NCBI GenBank assembly: GCA_038503035.1
Contig: JAVSML010024016.1
Coordinates: 1,506,327-1,570,326 of the forward strand
Direction: 5' to 3'
Length of the DNA: 64,000 bases
Origin: Crocodylus rhombifer
Lineage: Eukaryota; Chordata; Crocodylia; Crocodylidae
In this document: positions 35,510-46,690 of the stretch, piece after piece
How the letters are laid out: each line of letters starts with the position of its first letter
Position numbering within the stretch: the stretch's first letter is position 1
Notes under the pieces: model-generated
What the model was told of the DNA's origin: nothing
The model's input: only the letters and a program-made list of their open reading frames with translations
The model's database searches: none
Program-made: the position numbers and the translations under genes

Positions 35510-36170
35510 CTTGCCTTTCTCAATTCCTGGCCCATCCTGCGTAAGCATCACTCCAACACTTCCAAAACCAGATAAAGTAGGCCAAAAAGTCAATGTCTGT
35601 GTTAAATCCCTGCTTTTCGGTGTTTGGTAGTTATGATTTTTTGTTTCCAGGCCTATCTTTTGAAAGTGTTTTGTAAGGAATGTGAGGTCAGAATGTGAAT
35701 GGTTGTTCTGTGAAACGGGTTTTTCTATCCATGTTTGTGTGTGTGTGTCTCCTTTCCCTGAGAGAGACACAAATATGGATCTTTTTTCCTGTGTTCATTA
35801 ATTCTGAAGTGTAGTTTTTGTCTAGCTTTACCCACTTAGTTTCCATGTGGCCATTTAGTGCACTGGTTGAAATATGTGTAGTATCTCTTGATCTTGATAG
35901 TTGTGTTGGGAAGAGTGCTTATTGTAGCAGTGGAGATGATTTGGCAAGTTTTGCATTTTTTGATAAAGAAGGGGCATGTCCCACTAGGTATATGTTGATC
36001 ATCAGGAAGTTTCCTTCTGATGAAGAGCTGAGCATAATTAGGGGATTTGAAAGCCAGGAGTAGGGGGTTGGGAATATTTCTCAAGGTCTGATCAATTTAG
36101 ATTATACACTGTATGTAATTGTTTAATTCTTTTTATCAATTCCAATATGGGATGGTATGTTACTATCAAG
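35510..36170 (-). pseudogene. Penelope-like element: C-terminal (GIY-YIG-linked) part
   Basis: Frame-shifted minus-strand coding sequence. The 36165-36085 part reads YHPILELIKRIKQLHTVYNL, a PLE linker. The frame 36084-35836 has LAFKSPNYAQLFIRRKLPDD, then CPFFIKKCKTCQII and NQCTKWP, the Cys-rich stretch that precedes or overlaps the GIY-YIG endonuclease. Downstream, with shifts, come GKARQKLHFRINEHRKK and, at 35770-35520, SDLTFLTKHFQKIGLETKNH. PLE proteins combine an RT with a GIY-YIG nuclease. Stops and frameshifts make this copy inactive. It runs directly into the inverted tail repeats at 35.3-35.5 kb. Confidence 0.82.
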
Positions 36171-36702
36171 GGTGTGTTAACAGCGGGGGTTTTCTTGGGG
36201 TGGATGAGATGGGCTGGTGGTGTGCCCTCTGTCCATGGTGGCCTTGGGGGATGGGGACAGAGACCCCCCTCAGGGACCCTCTCACTGAGGAGGATAGGGA
36301 GGAGGAGGACTCAGGCCCTTTGTTACTCTCAAGTCTCTGCTTTTGTATTCTCCTTCCCTCCTGATGACTCTTCACCTGTGGCTATCATTGATTGGTTTCT
36401 CTGTGTTCATCACTGTCCACATTCTGTTCCGTCAGCATATTCCAAGCCCATCACATGTACACACTTCCCAAAACAGGACTTTCAGGCCCCCATCTTTGGC
36501 CTTGCAAGTTGGTGCCACCTTATCCCATGTTATGGAACAGTTTGGTACATGCCCCCACTTTCTCAGGCTGTGTGTTTATCCATTCACCTTGCTGTGTTAG
36601 ACTATCTGCTTCTGAAGGCTCAGAAACTGTGTGCAAGAGACCCAGGCTTTTAGAAATCAATCAGTCCCTACTGCCCATCTTGAACCATTCTGATGCTCAG
36701 TA
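36171..36702. other. Unassigned segment between PLE and CR1
   Basis: A GC-richer segment of about 530 bp with overlapping open frames (the longest, 168 codons, at 36147-36653) and no recognisable domain. It lies between the PLE C-terminal part and the CR1 endonuclease start, and may be another insertion or part of the event that split the PLE. Confidence 0.4.
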
Positions 36703-39611
36703 CAAATGATTATGACGTCATGGGGATAACGGAGACCTGGTGGGGACTCCACCCGTGACTTGACCTCAGGTATAGATGGCTATACCCTGTACAGGAGGGA
36801 TCGTGTAGATAAAAGGGACAGGGGTGTAGCTTTCTATGTTAAGGAAAGCTACATGTCCCTGCAAGCTAATATTGGCAACCAGGGTGGACAACTGGAGACC
36901 CTCAATTACCTGGACATCTTATGGGAGGATCACTCAGCAAAATCCAAGCGGTAGCAAAGCTTCCTCTTGTGTGTGGATGACCTCTACCTGACTTGAGAAG
37001 TCTACGGGCCAACAAGAGGTAAAGCACTGCTGGACCTGGTAGTGGCTACTGGGGATGACCTAATCGGCGACGTAGTGATTGATGGGAAGCTGGGTGACAG
37101 CAACCACGAGCTGATCACCTTCACCATCCACCGTAAAGCTGGCAAGTCGGTCAGCAATATGGAAGTCCTTGACTTCAGGAAAGCCGACTTTGACAAGCTC
37201 AGGAGGCTTGTCAGTTCAGGCCCTAAGGGACCATGACCCCAGGGAGAGGGGAGTTCAAGAAGAGTGGTTGCACCTCAAGGGAGCAATCCTCAGTGCACAA
37301 GCTAAGTCTGTTCCATCTCGGAGGAAAGGCAGCAAGAGGGCACAGCAGCCCCCCGGCTCTCCAGGGACCTAGCAGACCTCCTGAGGCTAAAAAGAAAGGC
37401 CTACAAAGGATAGAGGACGGGATTCACCTCCAAAGAGGATTATTCTGCACTGGTCCAGTCCTGCAGGGAGCAAACCAGGAAAGCCAAGGCTGCAACTGAA
37501 CTCCAACTAGCTTTGAGCATCGAGGACAATAAAAAGTCCTTTTTTAGATATGTGGGGAGCCGGAGGAAAAGCAAGGAAAACATTGGACCCCTGCTGAACC
37601 AGATGGGACAACTGACAACTGACGCCCAGGAAAAAGCCAACCTATTAAATGGGTACTTTGCATCGGTCTTTCATGACAGTCCCATGGGACGCCCATGCCT
37701 GCTACAGGACAGGGAGGTCTGGGTGAGGGAGATCCCCTGCCCTCCATTAATGCTGACCTCATGAAGGAACACCTTGAGAAGCTGGATACCTTCAAGTCAG
37801 CCGGCCCTGACAATCTACACCCCAGGGTATTCAAGGAGCTGGCAAACATCATAGCCCAGCCCCTGGCACGGAGCTTTGAGAACTTCTGGTGCTCTGGTGT
37901 AGTGCCCGAAGACTGGAAGAAGGCCAATGTGGTGTCTATCTTCAAGAAAGGGAGGAAAGTGGATCTGGCCAAATATAGGCCCATCAGCCTGACTTTTATC
38001 CCAGGGAAGATCTTAGAAAAGTTTATTAAAGAGGCCATTCTTAATGGACTAGCCGACGCCAACATCCTGAGGGCTAGCCAGCACGGGTTTGTTGCGGGTA
38101 GGTCTTGTTTGACCAATCTCATTTCCTTCTATGACCAGGTGACCTATCACCTGGACAAGGGAGAAGAGATTGATGTCATATATCTTGACTTCAAAAAAGC
38201 CTTAGATCTGGTATCCCATGATCACCTCTTGGTGAAACTAGCCAATTGTGGCCTTAGGTCCACCATGATCTGCTGGCTGGGAAATTGGCTCCGTGGTCGG
38301 ACCCAGAGGGTTGTAATTGGTGGAAGTCACTCATCACGGTGTCCTGTGACCAGTGGGGTCCCCGAAGGCTCTGTCCTTGGACCCATATTGTTCAACATCT
38401 TCATTAATGATGTGGACATTGGAGTCAGAAGTGGACTGGCCAAGTTTGCCGATGACACCAAACTTAGGGGAAAAGCATCCATGCCAGAAGACAGGCAGAT
38501 GATCCAGGCTGACCTGGACAGGCTCAGCAAATGGGCGGACGAGAACCTGATGGTGTTTAACACTGAAAAATGCAAGGTTCTCTACCTTGGGAAGAAAAAC
38601 CTGCAGCATCCTTATAGGTTCAGCAGTGCTACATTGGCTAGCACTACGGAAGCAAGAGACTTGGGGTCATCATTGACGACAAGATGAACATGAGCCTGCA
38701 ATGTGATGCTGCAGCTAGTAAAGCAACCAAAATGATGGCTTGCATCCATAGATGCTTCTCAAGCAAAACATGAAATAAGGAGAGATTAAAGTCTTTTTTT
38801 AAAAAACACCAAAAACAAGTTCTGTCCCGGGCACACAATTTTAACTCTCAGAACACTGCCTAGCATCCATACATGTGAATTCTGTACAGGATATGGGGGG
38901 GGGGGGAGGGCCTACAGGGAACCAAGGAAAAGGATACGTGACAAAGCACTGCATGGAGGAATGGCATTGCTTGTCTGAGTAAACGGGACAGAAGTAATTC
39001 AGATCAGACTGCATGCAAGAGGTTCAACTATATTAGGAGAGCACAAATCTATGAATCATTCTCCCCTTGTACTCAGCCTTGGTGAGGCCACAGCTGGAGT
39101 ACCGCATCTAGTTTTGGACTCCACAGTTCAAAAAGGATGTGGAGAAGCTTGAGAGAGTCCAGAGAAGAGCCATGTGCATGATCAGAGGTCAGGAAAACAG
39201 ACCTTATGATGAGAGGCTGAGAGCCATGGGGCTCTTTAGCCTGCAAAAGCGCAGGCTCAGGGGTGATCTGGTGGCCACCTATAAGTTTATCAGGGGTGCT
39301 CACCAGGATCTGGGGGAACGTTTGTTCACCAGAGCTCCCCAAGGGATGACAAGGTCAAACGGCCATAAACTACTGCAAGACCGTTTCAGGCTGGACATAA
39401 GGAAGAATTTCTTTACTGTCTGAGCCCCCAAGGTCTGGAACAGTCTGCCATCGGAGGTGGTTCAAGCACCTACATTGAATACCTTTAAGAGTAAATTGGA
39501 TGCTTATCTTGCTGGGATCCTATGACCCCAGCTGACTTCCTGCCCTTTGGGCGGGGGGCTGGACTCAATCTTCCTAGGTTCCTTCCCGCCTTAATGTCTA
39601 TGAAATTTCTA
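36703..39611 (+). mobile_element. CR1 LINE, endonuclease to 3' end, with internal insert
   Basis: Plus-strand CR1 with frameshifts and an internal deletion in the endonuclease region. Endonuclease remnants appear at 36710-36950 (VMGITETWWG, GYTLYRRDRV, YLDILWEDHSA). The linker is at 37040-37500. A 330-codon frame (37695-38684) spans most of the RT, including PDNLHPRVFKELANIIAQPL, DVIYLDFKKALDLVSHDHLL, GSVLGPILFNIFINDVD and an intact FADD box (LAKFADDTKL). Upstream, the fingers region is in frame 37513-37762. After 38767 a 290-bp foreign segment interrupts the element. CR1 resumes at 39058 ([20 protein letters not shown]) and ends at the tail near 39611 (tgtctatgaaat). The FADD-containing RT is the best preserved in the window, but the flanking frames are broken. 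Confidence 0.92.
38768..39057 (+). repeat. 290-bp segment inserted in CR1 (copy A)
   Basis: This non-CR1 segment runs from acatgaaataagg to caaatctatgaatc and contains a G12 run at 38895-38906. CR1 sequence flanks it on both sides (cttctcaagcaaa before, attctccccttgtactc after). An inverted copy with the same right-hand CR1 junction lies at 43064-43358. By eye the copies differ at roughly 6 of 290 aligned bases plus homopolymer length changes. No coding capacity and no known family recognised. Confidence 0.85.
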
Positions 39612-39639
39612 TCTATCTACCTACACACGTGCGTGCACG

Positions 39640-40425
39640 CAAAAAGCAAATCTTTAAATACAATTTTTAAGCCATCAGATGTGGGATTGTGATATAAGGA
39701 AAATTGATGTTAGTATAGGATCATTCCAGAGAGAATTTGATCAAAGGGTGGTAATTGTTGAACCTATTGTGGAAACGTGTAAGTCTAGGTGTTCAGTCCA
39801 GATGATGAAAATAAGTGATGCAAATATAGTGCAGGTTTGGTTGTGCATTTTTCTAAGAATTTCTTTCCCATGTAGCTCATGAAGAAGTTGGTCATATTGT
39901 GAGCTGTCTTAGTGCCCATAGGTGTACCCGTGGTTTGGAGGAAGTGGCAGTTGTTAGAAATGAAGTTTTTGTGGGAGAGGGTAGAGAAGATTCATGCAAC
40001 ATGCTGCGGTTGCAAGGGTGAGTGCAATTTATGTTTTGGTAGGTGTTTCAGGCAGGCAATTGTGACTATATGGTGTGGGATGTTAGTGTACAGGCTGGTG
40101 ACATCCATGGTTGCACATATGGCCTTCTTGGGGAGGGGGTTGATGTTCCAGATCTTGCTGATGAAATCTATTGTATTTTGTAGAAAACATCCCCTTTGAA
40201 AAACAAGTGGTTTCAGGATGCTGTCTATCAATCCTGATCATTCCTCAGTGAGTGTACTGTAGTTGGATATGATGGGTTTGCCAGGATTACCTTTGTTTCT
40301 TTATCTTCGGGAGCATATAAAATGTTCCTGGGACAAGGAGATTGGGGAAAGCACGAGTACTGGATACCTTTGTAATGTGTTGCATACGCGTATCTAGTCT
40401 CTGTGAAGGACCCTACCTGCTTATA
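39640..40425 (-). pseudogene. Penelope-like element: reverse transcriptase part
   Basis: Minus-strand PLE reverse transcriptase with frameshifts. In order: GTFYMLPKIKK, then a frame change to GNPGKPIISNYSTLTEE, then LIDSILKPLV (about 40330-40210). Frame 40231-39992 includes ATMDVTSLYTNIPHH, which is RT motif A with the catalytic Asp. A later frame reads FLQTTGTPMGTKTAHNMTNF, motif B. At the motif C position the sequence reads Tyr-Leu-His-His instead of Tyr-x-Asp-Asp, so both catalytic aspartates are lost. The tail end reads FNNYHPLIKFSLE and NINF at about 39690-39730. The reading MDVxSLYTNIPH with GxPMGTxxA is specific to Penelope-like RTs. It is a likely partner of the C-terminal part at 35.5-36.2 kb. 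Confidence 0.9.
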
Positions 40426-42517
40426 ATGCAGAACAGAATTTTATTACAGATTTCTAGAGGGGAAGGTGGTTAAACTGGACTGCTTGGTGATCCCAGCAGT
40501 GCTGGGAATCCAGAACAGACTGAATAGCTAGTAGTGGTGTCTCCTTTTATTTTGTGTGTTCTTACCCAATATTTTGCCAACCATTTGAATGCTGAGGGGA
40601 CTGTTGAGGAAAGTGAAACAAAATAACACCCCCTTTATCCTTAGCTACGCTGCCTCAACAGGATCTGTGTCTGTCTTCAGTGCCATCCCTCAAAACAAGG
40701 CCACATTCAGGCCAATCAAGGCTTTGAGCTTCATGGACAGAAATTCTTGGCTGGAGACTGAAGGCAAACGCAGGAGAGAGCTTACATGTGATAAGGTGAT
40801 GCAGCAGAAACTACGCAGAACCTCCTAGAAAAAGTAGTAAAGATGAGCCACAGAAGCACTTGTATCATGGTCCTGAGGAAAACGCTGAAAGTGAGGAGAT
40901 GAATACTGGTTGCAAAGAAGTTTAGACATGTGAGCAAAGAATCTCCTGCTGTTTGGTTCCTGCTATGTTTAGGGAAGCTGGAAGCCATGTACACTCTTGG
41001 TAAATAAGCAGGATTGCATTAAAGAAATACCTGGCTGTTATTTTATCACCTTTGCAGAGCCTGCAGTAGTCACAGAAATGGGTGTGTTTGCCTGTATGGT
41101 GTGTGGGCAGCTGCAGCACGTCAGTCCTCAGTGAAGCAGCTCAGACCTAAGATAAAAGAGTAGTATTGATCATTAAAGTCTTGAATACAGTACCATGTTT
41201 ATTGTTTGGAGGCCATTGGGCTATGTCTTTAATTTCTGATGTCCTTATATTTATACAAACACAGATAAAATAGCAGAGGTTTATGGAAAGAGGCACAGGG
41301 TAATAACTGCTGTTTTGGGAATCTTTCTTTTTTTTTTTTTGTTTGTTTGTTTCAGACTGTTTCCTGTCATCTGTTCATTTTGTAGTTGACTGTTGCCTGT
41401 GGCAAAATACGTTCCTACTTACTTGAGCACTCATTTGGTTATTCCAAGCTGGCCTTGCTTGGCCTGTGATGGTATTCCAGCTTCCTTTCAGTGTTTGTGT
41501 TGAGCATATTTTCACTGGTATGTCAACTGGGTTCCTTTTTTAAACATGTTTTCACACTCTAGCGGAGCATGGATCAAAATGTACTTAGTTTGCCTCTATT
41601 TATGTGTAATAGGAGGGTGATTAACCAGCTTCTGTTGTACTGCTTGTGAGCTCTAAAAGGATATCTTACTTGTGGCTGCTTTCTTTCCTGTTACATTCAG
41701 TGTTGAAATGCACATGCTGTTTGACTTCTAGTACAAAGTATGTTGGTTCTTTGTCCTTTCATTAGGTTTAGGATGTTAGCTTTTATGTACAGAATTATAC
41801 CTTTTGCCAAAAGCTGCATTATAACTTTTTGGACATGAAAAAAGCTCTTGAGACTGGTAAGTATGACAGATTCCTAAATAGTTATTTAGCACAGCCCTTT
41901 GAAATGTAAAAGGCTTACAAGTGTGACATGTAATTATTTTAGGAGAAGAATTTCTTATCACTAACTCATGTAGGAGCTGGTCATAGCTTGACCAGCATAA
42001 GGCATACTGAGTAGCGACAGAATGATGAGCTGTTGAAAGCTGTTTGTGAATCTACAGCAATATTCACTGCTTTTTTTTTTTTTTTTTTTAAATCTCCATT
42101 AACCTAAACTGAAGGGTACCATTACTTCACCTGTTTGGATTTTCATAGTTCAGATGTGTTTGAAGATGCCTCTGGCAGCTGTCACCATGTTTGGTGGTTG
42201 GGCCTAGATTGTTGTACTGGTTTTTAATAATTTTCCTCTTTCATAAAGTCTACGTATGCATCCCAGGCTTAGTGGGGCCAGTACAAGTTCAGTTCTTTAT
42301 TTTGTTGTTTGCCAGTGACTTCTACCTTTTGAACATGGAAAATGAGTGTGATCATATTGACAGTGGACTTCCACACTGTCTGACTTGACCCGTTGTTGAG
42401 CATGGAGTTCTGTAGTTTAGAATCCATCTACTAGCTTCTGTCCTGAGTCCTGCTGACTCCTGCTTCTAATATCTTCTCTGTTGTCTAATTCTCAGTCCTT
42501 TCCTTACCCCTTCCTAG
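40426..42517. other. Presumed intronic sequence, no feature recognised
   Basis: Non-coding. A T19 tract lies at 42071-42089. Short open frames (for example 40589-40828, 79 codons) carry no family signature. Confidence 0.45.
42071..42089 (+). repeat. Homopolymer T19
   Basis: Nineteen consecutive T residues. It could be the poly(A) tail of a minus-strand retroposon, but no body was recognised downstream. Confidence 0.9.
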
Positions 42518-43063
42518 ATTTCATAGACATTTGGGCTGGAAGGGACCCCAAAGGATCATCGAGTCCAGCCCCCTGCCCCAGGGGAAGTCAGCAGGGATCA
42601 TAGGATTCCATCAAGATAAGCATCCAAATGTGTCTTGAAGGCGTTCAAAGTGGGTGCTTGAATCACCTCCAGCGGCAGTCTATTCCAAACCTTGGGGGCT
42701 CGGACAGTGAAGAAGTTCTTCCTTATGTCCAGCCTGAATAGGTTGCGGCAGAGCTTGTGACCGTTCAATTTTGTCATCCCTTGGGGTGCTCTGGTGAACA
42801 GATATTCCCCCAGATCCTGGTGAGCACCCCGGTAAACTTATAGGTGGCCACCAGTCACCCCTGAGCCTGCGCTTTTCCAGGCTGAAGAGTCCCGTGGCTC
42901 TCAGCCTCCCATCATAAGGTCTGTTTTTCTGACCTCTGATCATGCGCGTGGCTCTCCTCTGCACTCTCTCAAGCTTCTCCACATCCTTTTTGAATTGTGG
43001 AGTCCAAAACTAGATGCGGTACTCCAGCTGTGGCCTCACCAAGGCTGTGGACGAGGGGAGAAT
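42518..43063 (-). mobile_element. CR1 LINE 3' fragment, inverted relative to 39.1-39.6 kb
   Basis: Minus-strand CR1 3' end. The frame 42982-42680 reads [20 protein letters not shown], then [20 protein letters not shown], before a one-base frameshift near 42857. The tail is at 42518-42560 (tttcatagacatttgggctg on the + strand). It matches the CR1 segment 39058-39611 in inverted orientation, including the unusual catctagttttggactccac stretch. It joins the 290-bp segment at the same CR1 position as copy A. Confidence 0.9.
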
Positions 43064-43358
43064 GATTCATAGATTTGTGCTCTCCTAATATAGTTGAACC
43101 TCTTGCATGCAGTCTGATCTGAATTACTTCTGTCCTGTTTACTCAGACAAGCAATGCCATTCCTCCATGCAGTGCTTTGTCACATGTCCTTTTCCTTGGT
43201 TCCCTGTAGCCTTCCCCCCCCCCCCCCCCCCATATCCTGTACAGAATTCACATGTATGGATGCTAGGCAGTATTCTGAGAGTTAAAATTGTGTGCCCTGG
43301 ACAGAACTTGTTTTTGGTGTTTTTAAAAAAAAGACTTTAATCTCTCCTTATTTCATGT
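43064..43358 (-). repeat. 290-bp segment adjoining CR1 (copy B, inverted)
   Basis: This is the reverse complement of 38768-39057 with an 18-base C run (43214-43231) in place of the G12. Its outer end (ttatttcatg, then ttttttcattattcac) coincides with the boundary of copy A to within a few A residues. The sequence beyond that point is not CR1, unlike copy A. Confidence 0.85.
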
Positions 43359-43639
43359 TTTTTCATTATTCACAAGTGTGGGTTTTTTTCTTCTGTACAT
43401 AGCTCTTGCATTCCTCCCAATATGATGGAATATTGAGAAGAGTATAAAGGAAATTAGAATGAAGACAGAACGAGACTAATAAGCTCTTATAATGCTCTTA
43501 GCTCTTATAAAGTCTACTCTGATCTGCTTCAGACTTTTTGAAGCCATTTCACTTCTGCCCTGAACGTAAGCATGACACTTCACAAGCCTCAAGACATTTG
43601 TTTCTCTTTAACACTGCTCCGTAAGGTTAGGTTGGAACG

Positions 43640-44420
43640 GGCTTTTCAGCCTTTTTCAGCAATCCTTCACAGTCAAGGATGATTGTCTTCCGTGATTGTC
43701 ATATCTGGAGGTCTGAAGATGGCTGACTATGTTGATTTGGGATCAGGAGACTCTGTTGTAACTTGGGCACATGTTTCCATGTGGGGTGGGTGGCTCTGGA
43801 GTCTTGATTTGGTCTATGACACACTGTTTCTGCTGCTTGCTTTTCCATTTCCAGTTGTTGTCATAAGCTTTCGAAGTACTGAGTTCCTTGAAGCAAACTC
43901 TTCCTCCATTTGGGGCGGTCCTTGGCAATAGGCTCCCAGAAGGTGATGTCAGTGTTACATCTTTTCAAGTTGGCCTTGAGGGCATCTTTGAAACACTTTC
44001 TCTGCTCTCATCTTGCGTGTACACTTTGACTGAGTTGGGAGAATAAAACTTGGTTTGGGAGTCTAGAGTTGGACATCTGGATGACATGGCCAGGCCAGCG
44101 AAGTTGATGTCAGGTGATTATCGCCTCAAAGCTTGTGGTGTTTTCTTGCGAGAGGGTGCTAATGTTGGCGCATCTATCTTCCCCTTGGATTTGAAGGATC
44201 TTCCACAGGCAGTGTTGATAGTACTTCTCCAATGACTTATAGACAACGTACAAGAAACACCTCATCTCAGCTCTATACAGTAAGCTCACAGCTTCTTGAT
44301 AACCCACGATCTTGGTTTCAGGTCTGATTTTTGCAATTTTTAAGCACCTGTTTCCTCTGGCGTCCGAAGGTAGCACTTGCACATTTGAGGTGATGTTGGA
44401 TTTCTTTGTCAATGTCAGTC
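43640..44420 (-). pseudogene. Non-LTR retrotransposon ORF2 C-terminus (minus strand)
   Basis: Degenerate minus-strand coding sequence from the post-RT region of a LINE. Around 44260-44120 it reads EKYYQHCLWKILQIQGEDRC, then ANISTLSQENTTSFEAIIT. After a shift come HQLRWPGHVIQMSNSRLPNQ, then FKDALKANLKRC-like sequence and a DRPKWRKSLLQGTQYFES stretch (about 43960-43870). The RWxGHVxRM, KDxLKxNLKxC and DRxxWR order is the conserved LINE C-terminal layout, different in sequence from the copy at 8.9 kb. The RT domain is missing. The clade was not determined. Confidence 0.78.
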
Positions 44421-46044
44421 CTCTATGAGAGATGGCTTCCCAGATTCAGGAAAAGGTGTTCTCTAGAGTCTCACCATGAATCTGAATTACCAGAGCTGGG
44501 AACTGCTCAGAAGAGCTTGTTGATGGAGGACTTGAGTCTACTGAGTGTTAAGTGTCAGTTCCATTTTCTAGTATGCTTTGATAAAGACATTGACAGTTGC
44601 CTTTTTTGGCCTTACTCTTAAGTCCATAACACAAAATTTAACCTCTTTGGGGCACAGTGCTTTTCCTGGTGCTACGTTATCCTGTATGTTACCTGGTATA
44701 TGTTCTCTCTCCTGTATCATGGTGGCATCCCTCAGAGCCTTTCATTAGGCATTTGTTAAATGAAACCCCATACTTTGTATGCTTGAATATATCCTAGTTG
44801 TCAAGGATATCCATGATGCTTTTGTTATTAAGGACACACACCTCAGCTCACTCAGACTTCGTCATCACTTTTTCCCTCTTTCTTCACAAACCAAGAGGCC
44901 CAGGGAACTGCCCAGTGATAGTGAATGCATCTCTTCTTTTCTTTCCAGGTTACGGCACCTTACATCTGACTTGGTAGAATTACTGAATCCAGTGTCACCA
45001 CATTTGTAAAGAACCAGTAAAGATCATCTCTATTTCTGTCTGGTGTTTCTGGTTGCTCTAGGACAGGGATGTCAGGCTCATCCTGTGCCATTGAAAGGTC
45101 TGCAGTCCGAATCGGGCTGTGGTGGAGGCAGTTCACAGGACTGGTTTAGTACTGCATGCAGCATGAAACAAGCCCACTCCAAGACTCACTCTGTCTGTGG
45201 TGCATGAGGCATTCACTGCATGTGACACTGTGCCGGGCTGGGCCTGCATGCTGGCTCTGGGGCTTCTCTGGGTCAGACCCTGTGTTGTCTGCATGTCCTG
45301 GAGCTAGCATGCAGAGCCAGTCCAAGAGGGCACCTGTAGCAGGGAACCCTTGCCCTGTTGCTAGAAGAAAGCTGGAGGGCAAGCAAAACCTATGGGCACA
45401 AGAGACTCTCCCTTGGGCCAAGCAGGCTCACTCTAGCTAGGGTGGGGATGATTTTAGTTCAGGTTATTCTTTGTACTATGAGTACCCAGACAGACTGCAT
45501 TTTTTTGTGATCAGGATAATATTCAGAGGACTGGACTGTGGCTTTAGGGGTGATTAGGAGGCCAGACAAGGGTGCCAAGAGGCACTTCAGGTTTGGTCCT
45601 GCTAGGGCAGGATGCTATAGACAGAGAGATGGGAAAAGAGAGGGACTGGGGCAGGTGGCAGCTGAAGGGATGAGAAGCTGGGCCAAGACAGGTGGGCCCA
45701 AGCTACAGGCCAGCAGCCAGAATAATCTGTAGGCCAAAGCCAAGAGGGCTGGAGCCATACAGGAGAGTGAAATACAGCTGAGTGACATCTGTGAGGCATG
45801 GGGATGGATATATGGGAGGATGGAGGCCATAATTGGAGCCCTTAAGGCTCGAGTTTGCATCACTGGGGTCCTGAATTGTGACTGCTGAGGTCAAGTCATG
45901 CCAGATATAGGCACCCACTCCATGGGTGCTCCAGAGTTCAAACACCCACCAAATAAAAATTAGCAGGTGCTTAGCACCCATAAGCCATGGCCATTTTGGT
46001 GCTTGCAGTGATTAAAAAACAAAAAAAACCCCCATGCCTTACCA
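44421..46044. other. Unassigned sequence with repeat traces
   Basis: A hAT-like left terminus appears near 45063 (acagggatgtcaggctcatc) without a detectable right end. The segment 45790-45850 resembles 26040-26110 (tgtgaggcatgg, then ggaggatggaggcc). No exon was recognised. Confidence 0.4.
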
Positions 46045-46690
46045 GTAGGGGTGTATCGATAGAGCTTTTTGGGGCCTGTACCAAGAGCCAATATTTAAGG
46101 AGGCATATTGGCTGGTACTGATTTGATTTCCGATACAGCTGCCTTCAGCTGGTAAGTCCCGTGTGGTGGAAGGGGAGGGGGGAGGGAAGAGGGATGGGGG
46201 GCAGATCAACACCCCCCACGGTGAGGGAGGGAGCAGAGGCAGGCACTGCCTGGGCAGGGTGGAGCAGAGCCGCGGTTCATGGCAGGGGAGGTGGCTCCTG
46301 CCCCTGCTTGCAGCCCAGGAGGGCATGGGGTTAGGGCGTGTGCCCCCCAGATCTACGCGGGGTGGGGCAGGATGCACCCAGGACTGCCTGAGGCTCTTTG
46401 GCAGGGTCTAGGCTCAGAGTGGGTGCTGCATCCACCCCACATTTCACTGCTGCTCCACTCCCAGCACTGCCAGCCACAGCCCCAGCTCTTCCTGTCACGT
46501 GGGTGGGGGTGGGGCGCTCAGCCTGGGCTGCGCTGGGCAGCTGGTGGTGGCACTGGGAGCAGAGTGGCAGCTACATTTGGGGCGGATGCAGCATCCTCCC
46601 AGCACTGCCAGTGCCCGCTCCAAGCCCAATCCTCACCGTGCCCAGATCCGGGGAACACCCCCCCGCTCCCCACCATGGCTCTGGCCAGTG
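46045..46690. mobile_element. Second copy of the 32.4-kb hAT-like family (inverted, probably truncated)
   Basis: The left end gtaggggtgtatcgatag and the following subterminal motifs (gccaatatttaaggaggcat) match the reverse complement of 33225-33318. The GC-rich interior shares pieces such as gggagggcatgtgccccc-like runs with the 32.4-kb copy. The other terminus and a TSD were not found, so the right boundary is approximate. Open frames here are compositional. Confidence 0.6.

Noticed and set aside
36017..36052. CTGATGA followed by GAAA, another possible hammerhead core
   Set aside because: No stem II can form between the two core pieces and no flanking stem I exists. It lies inside PLE coding sequence, so it is a chance match.
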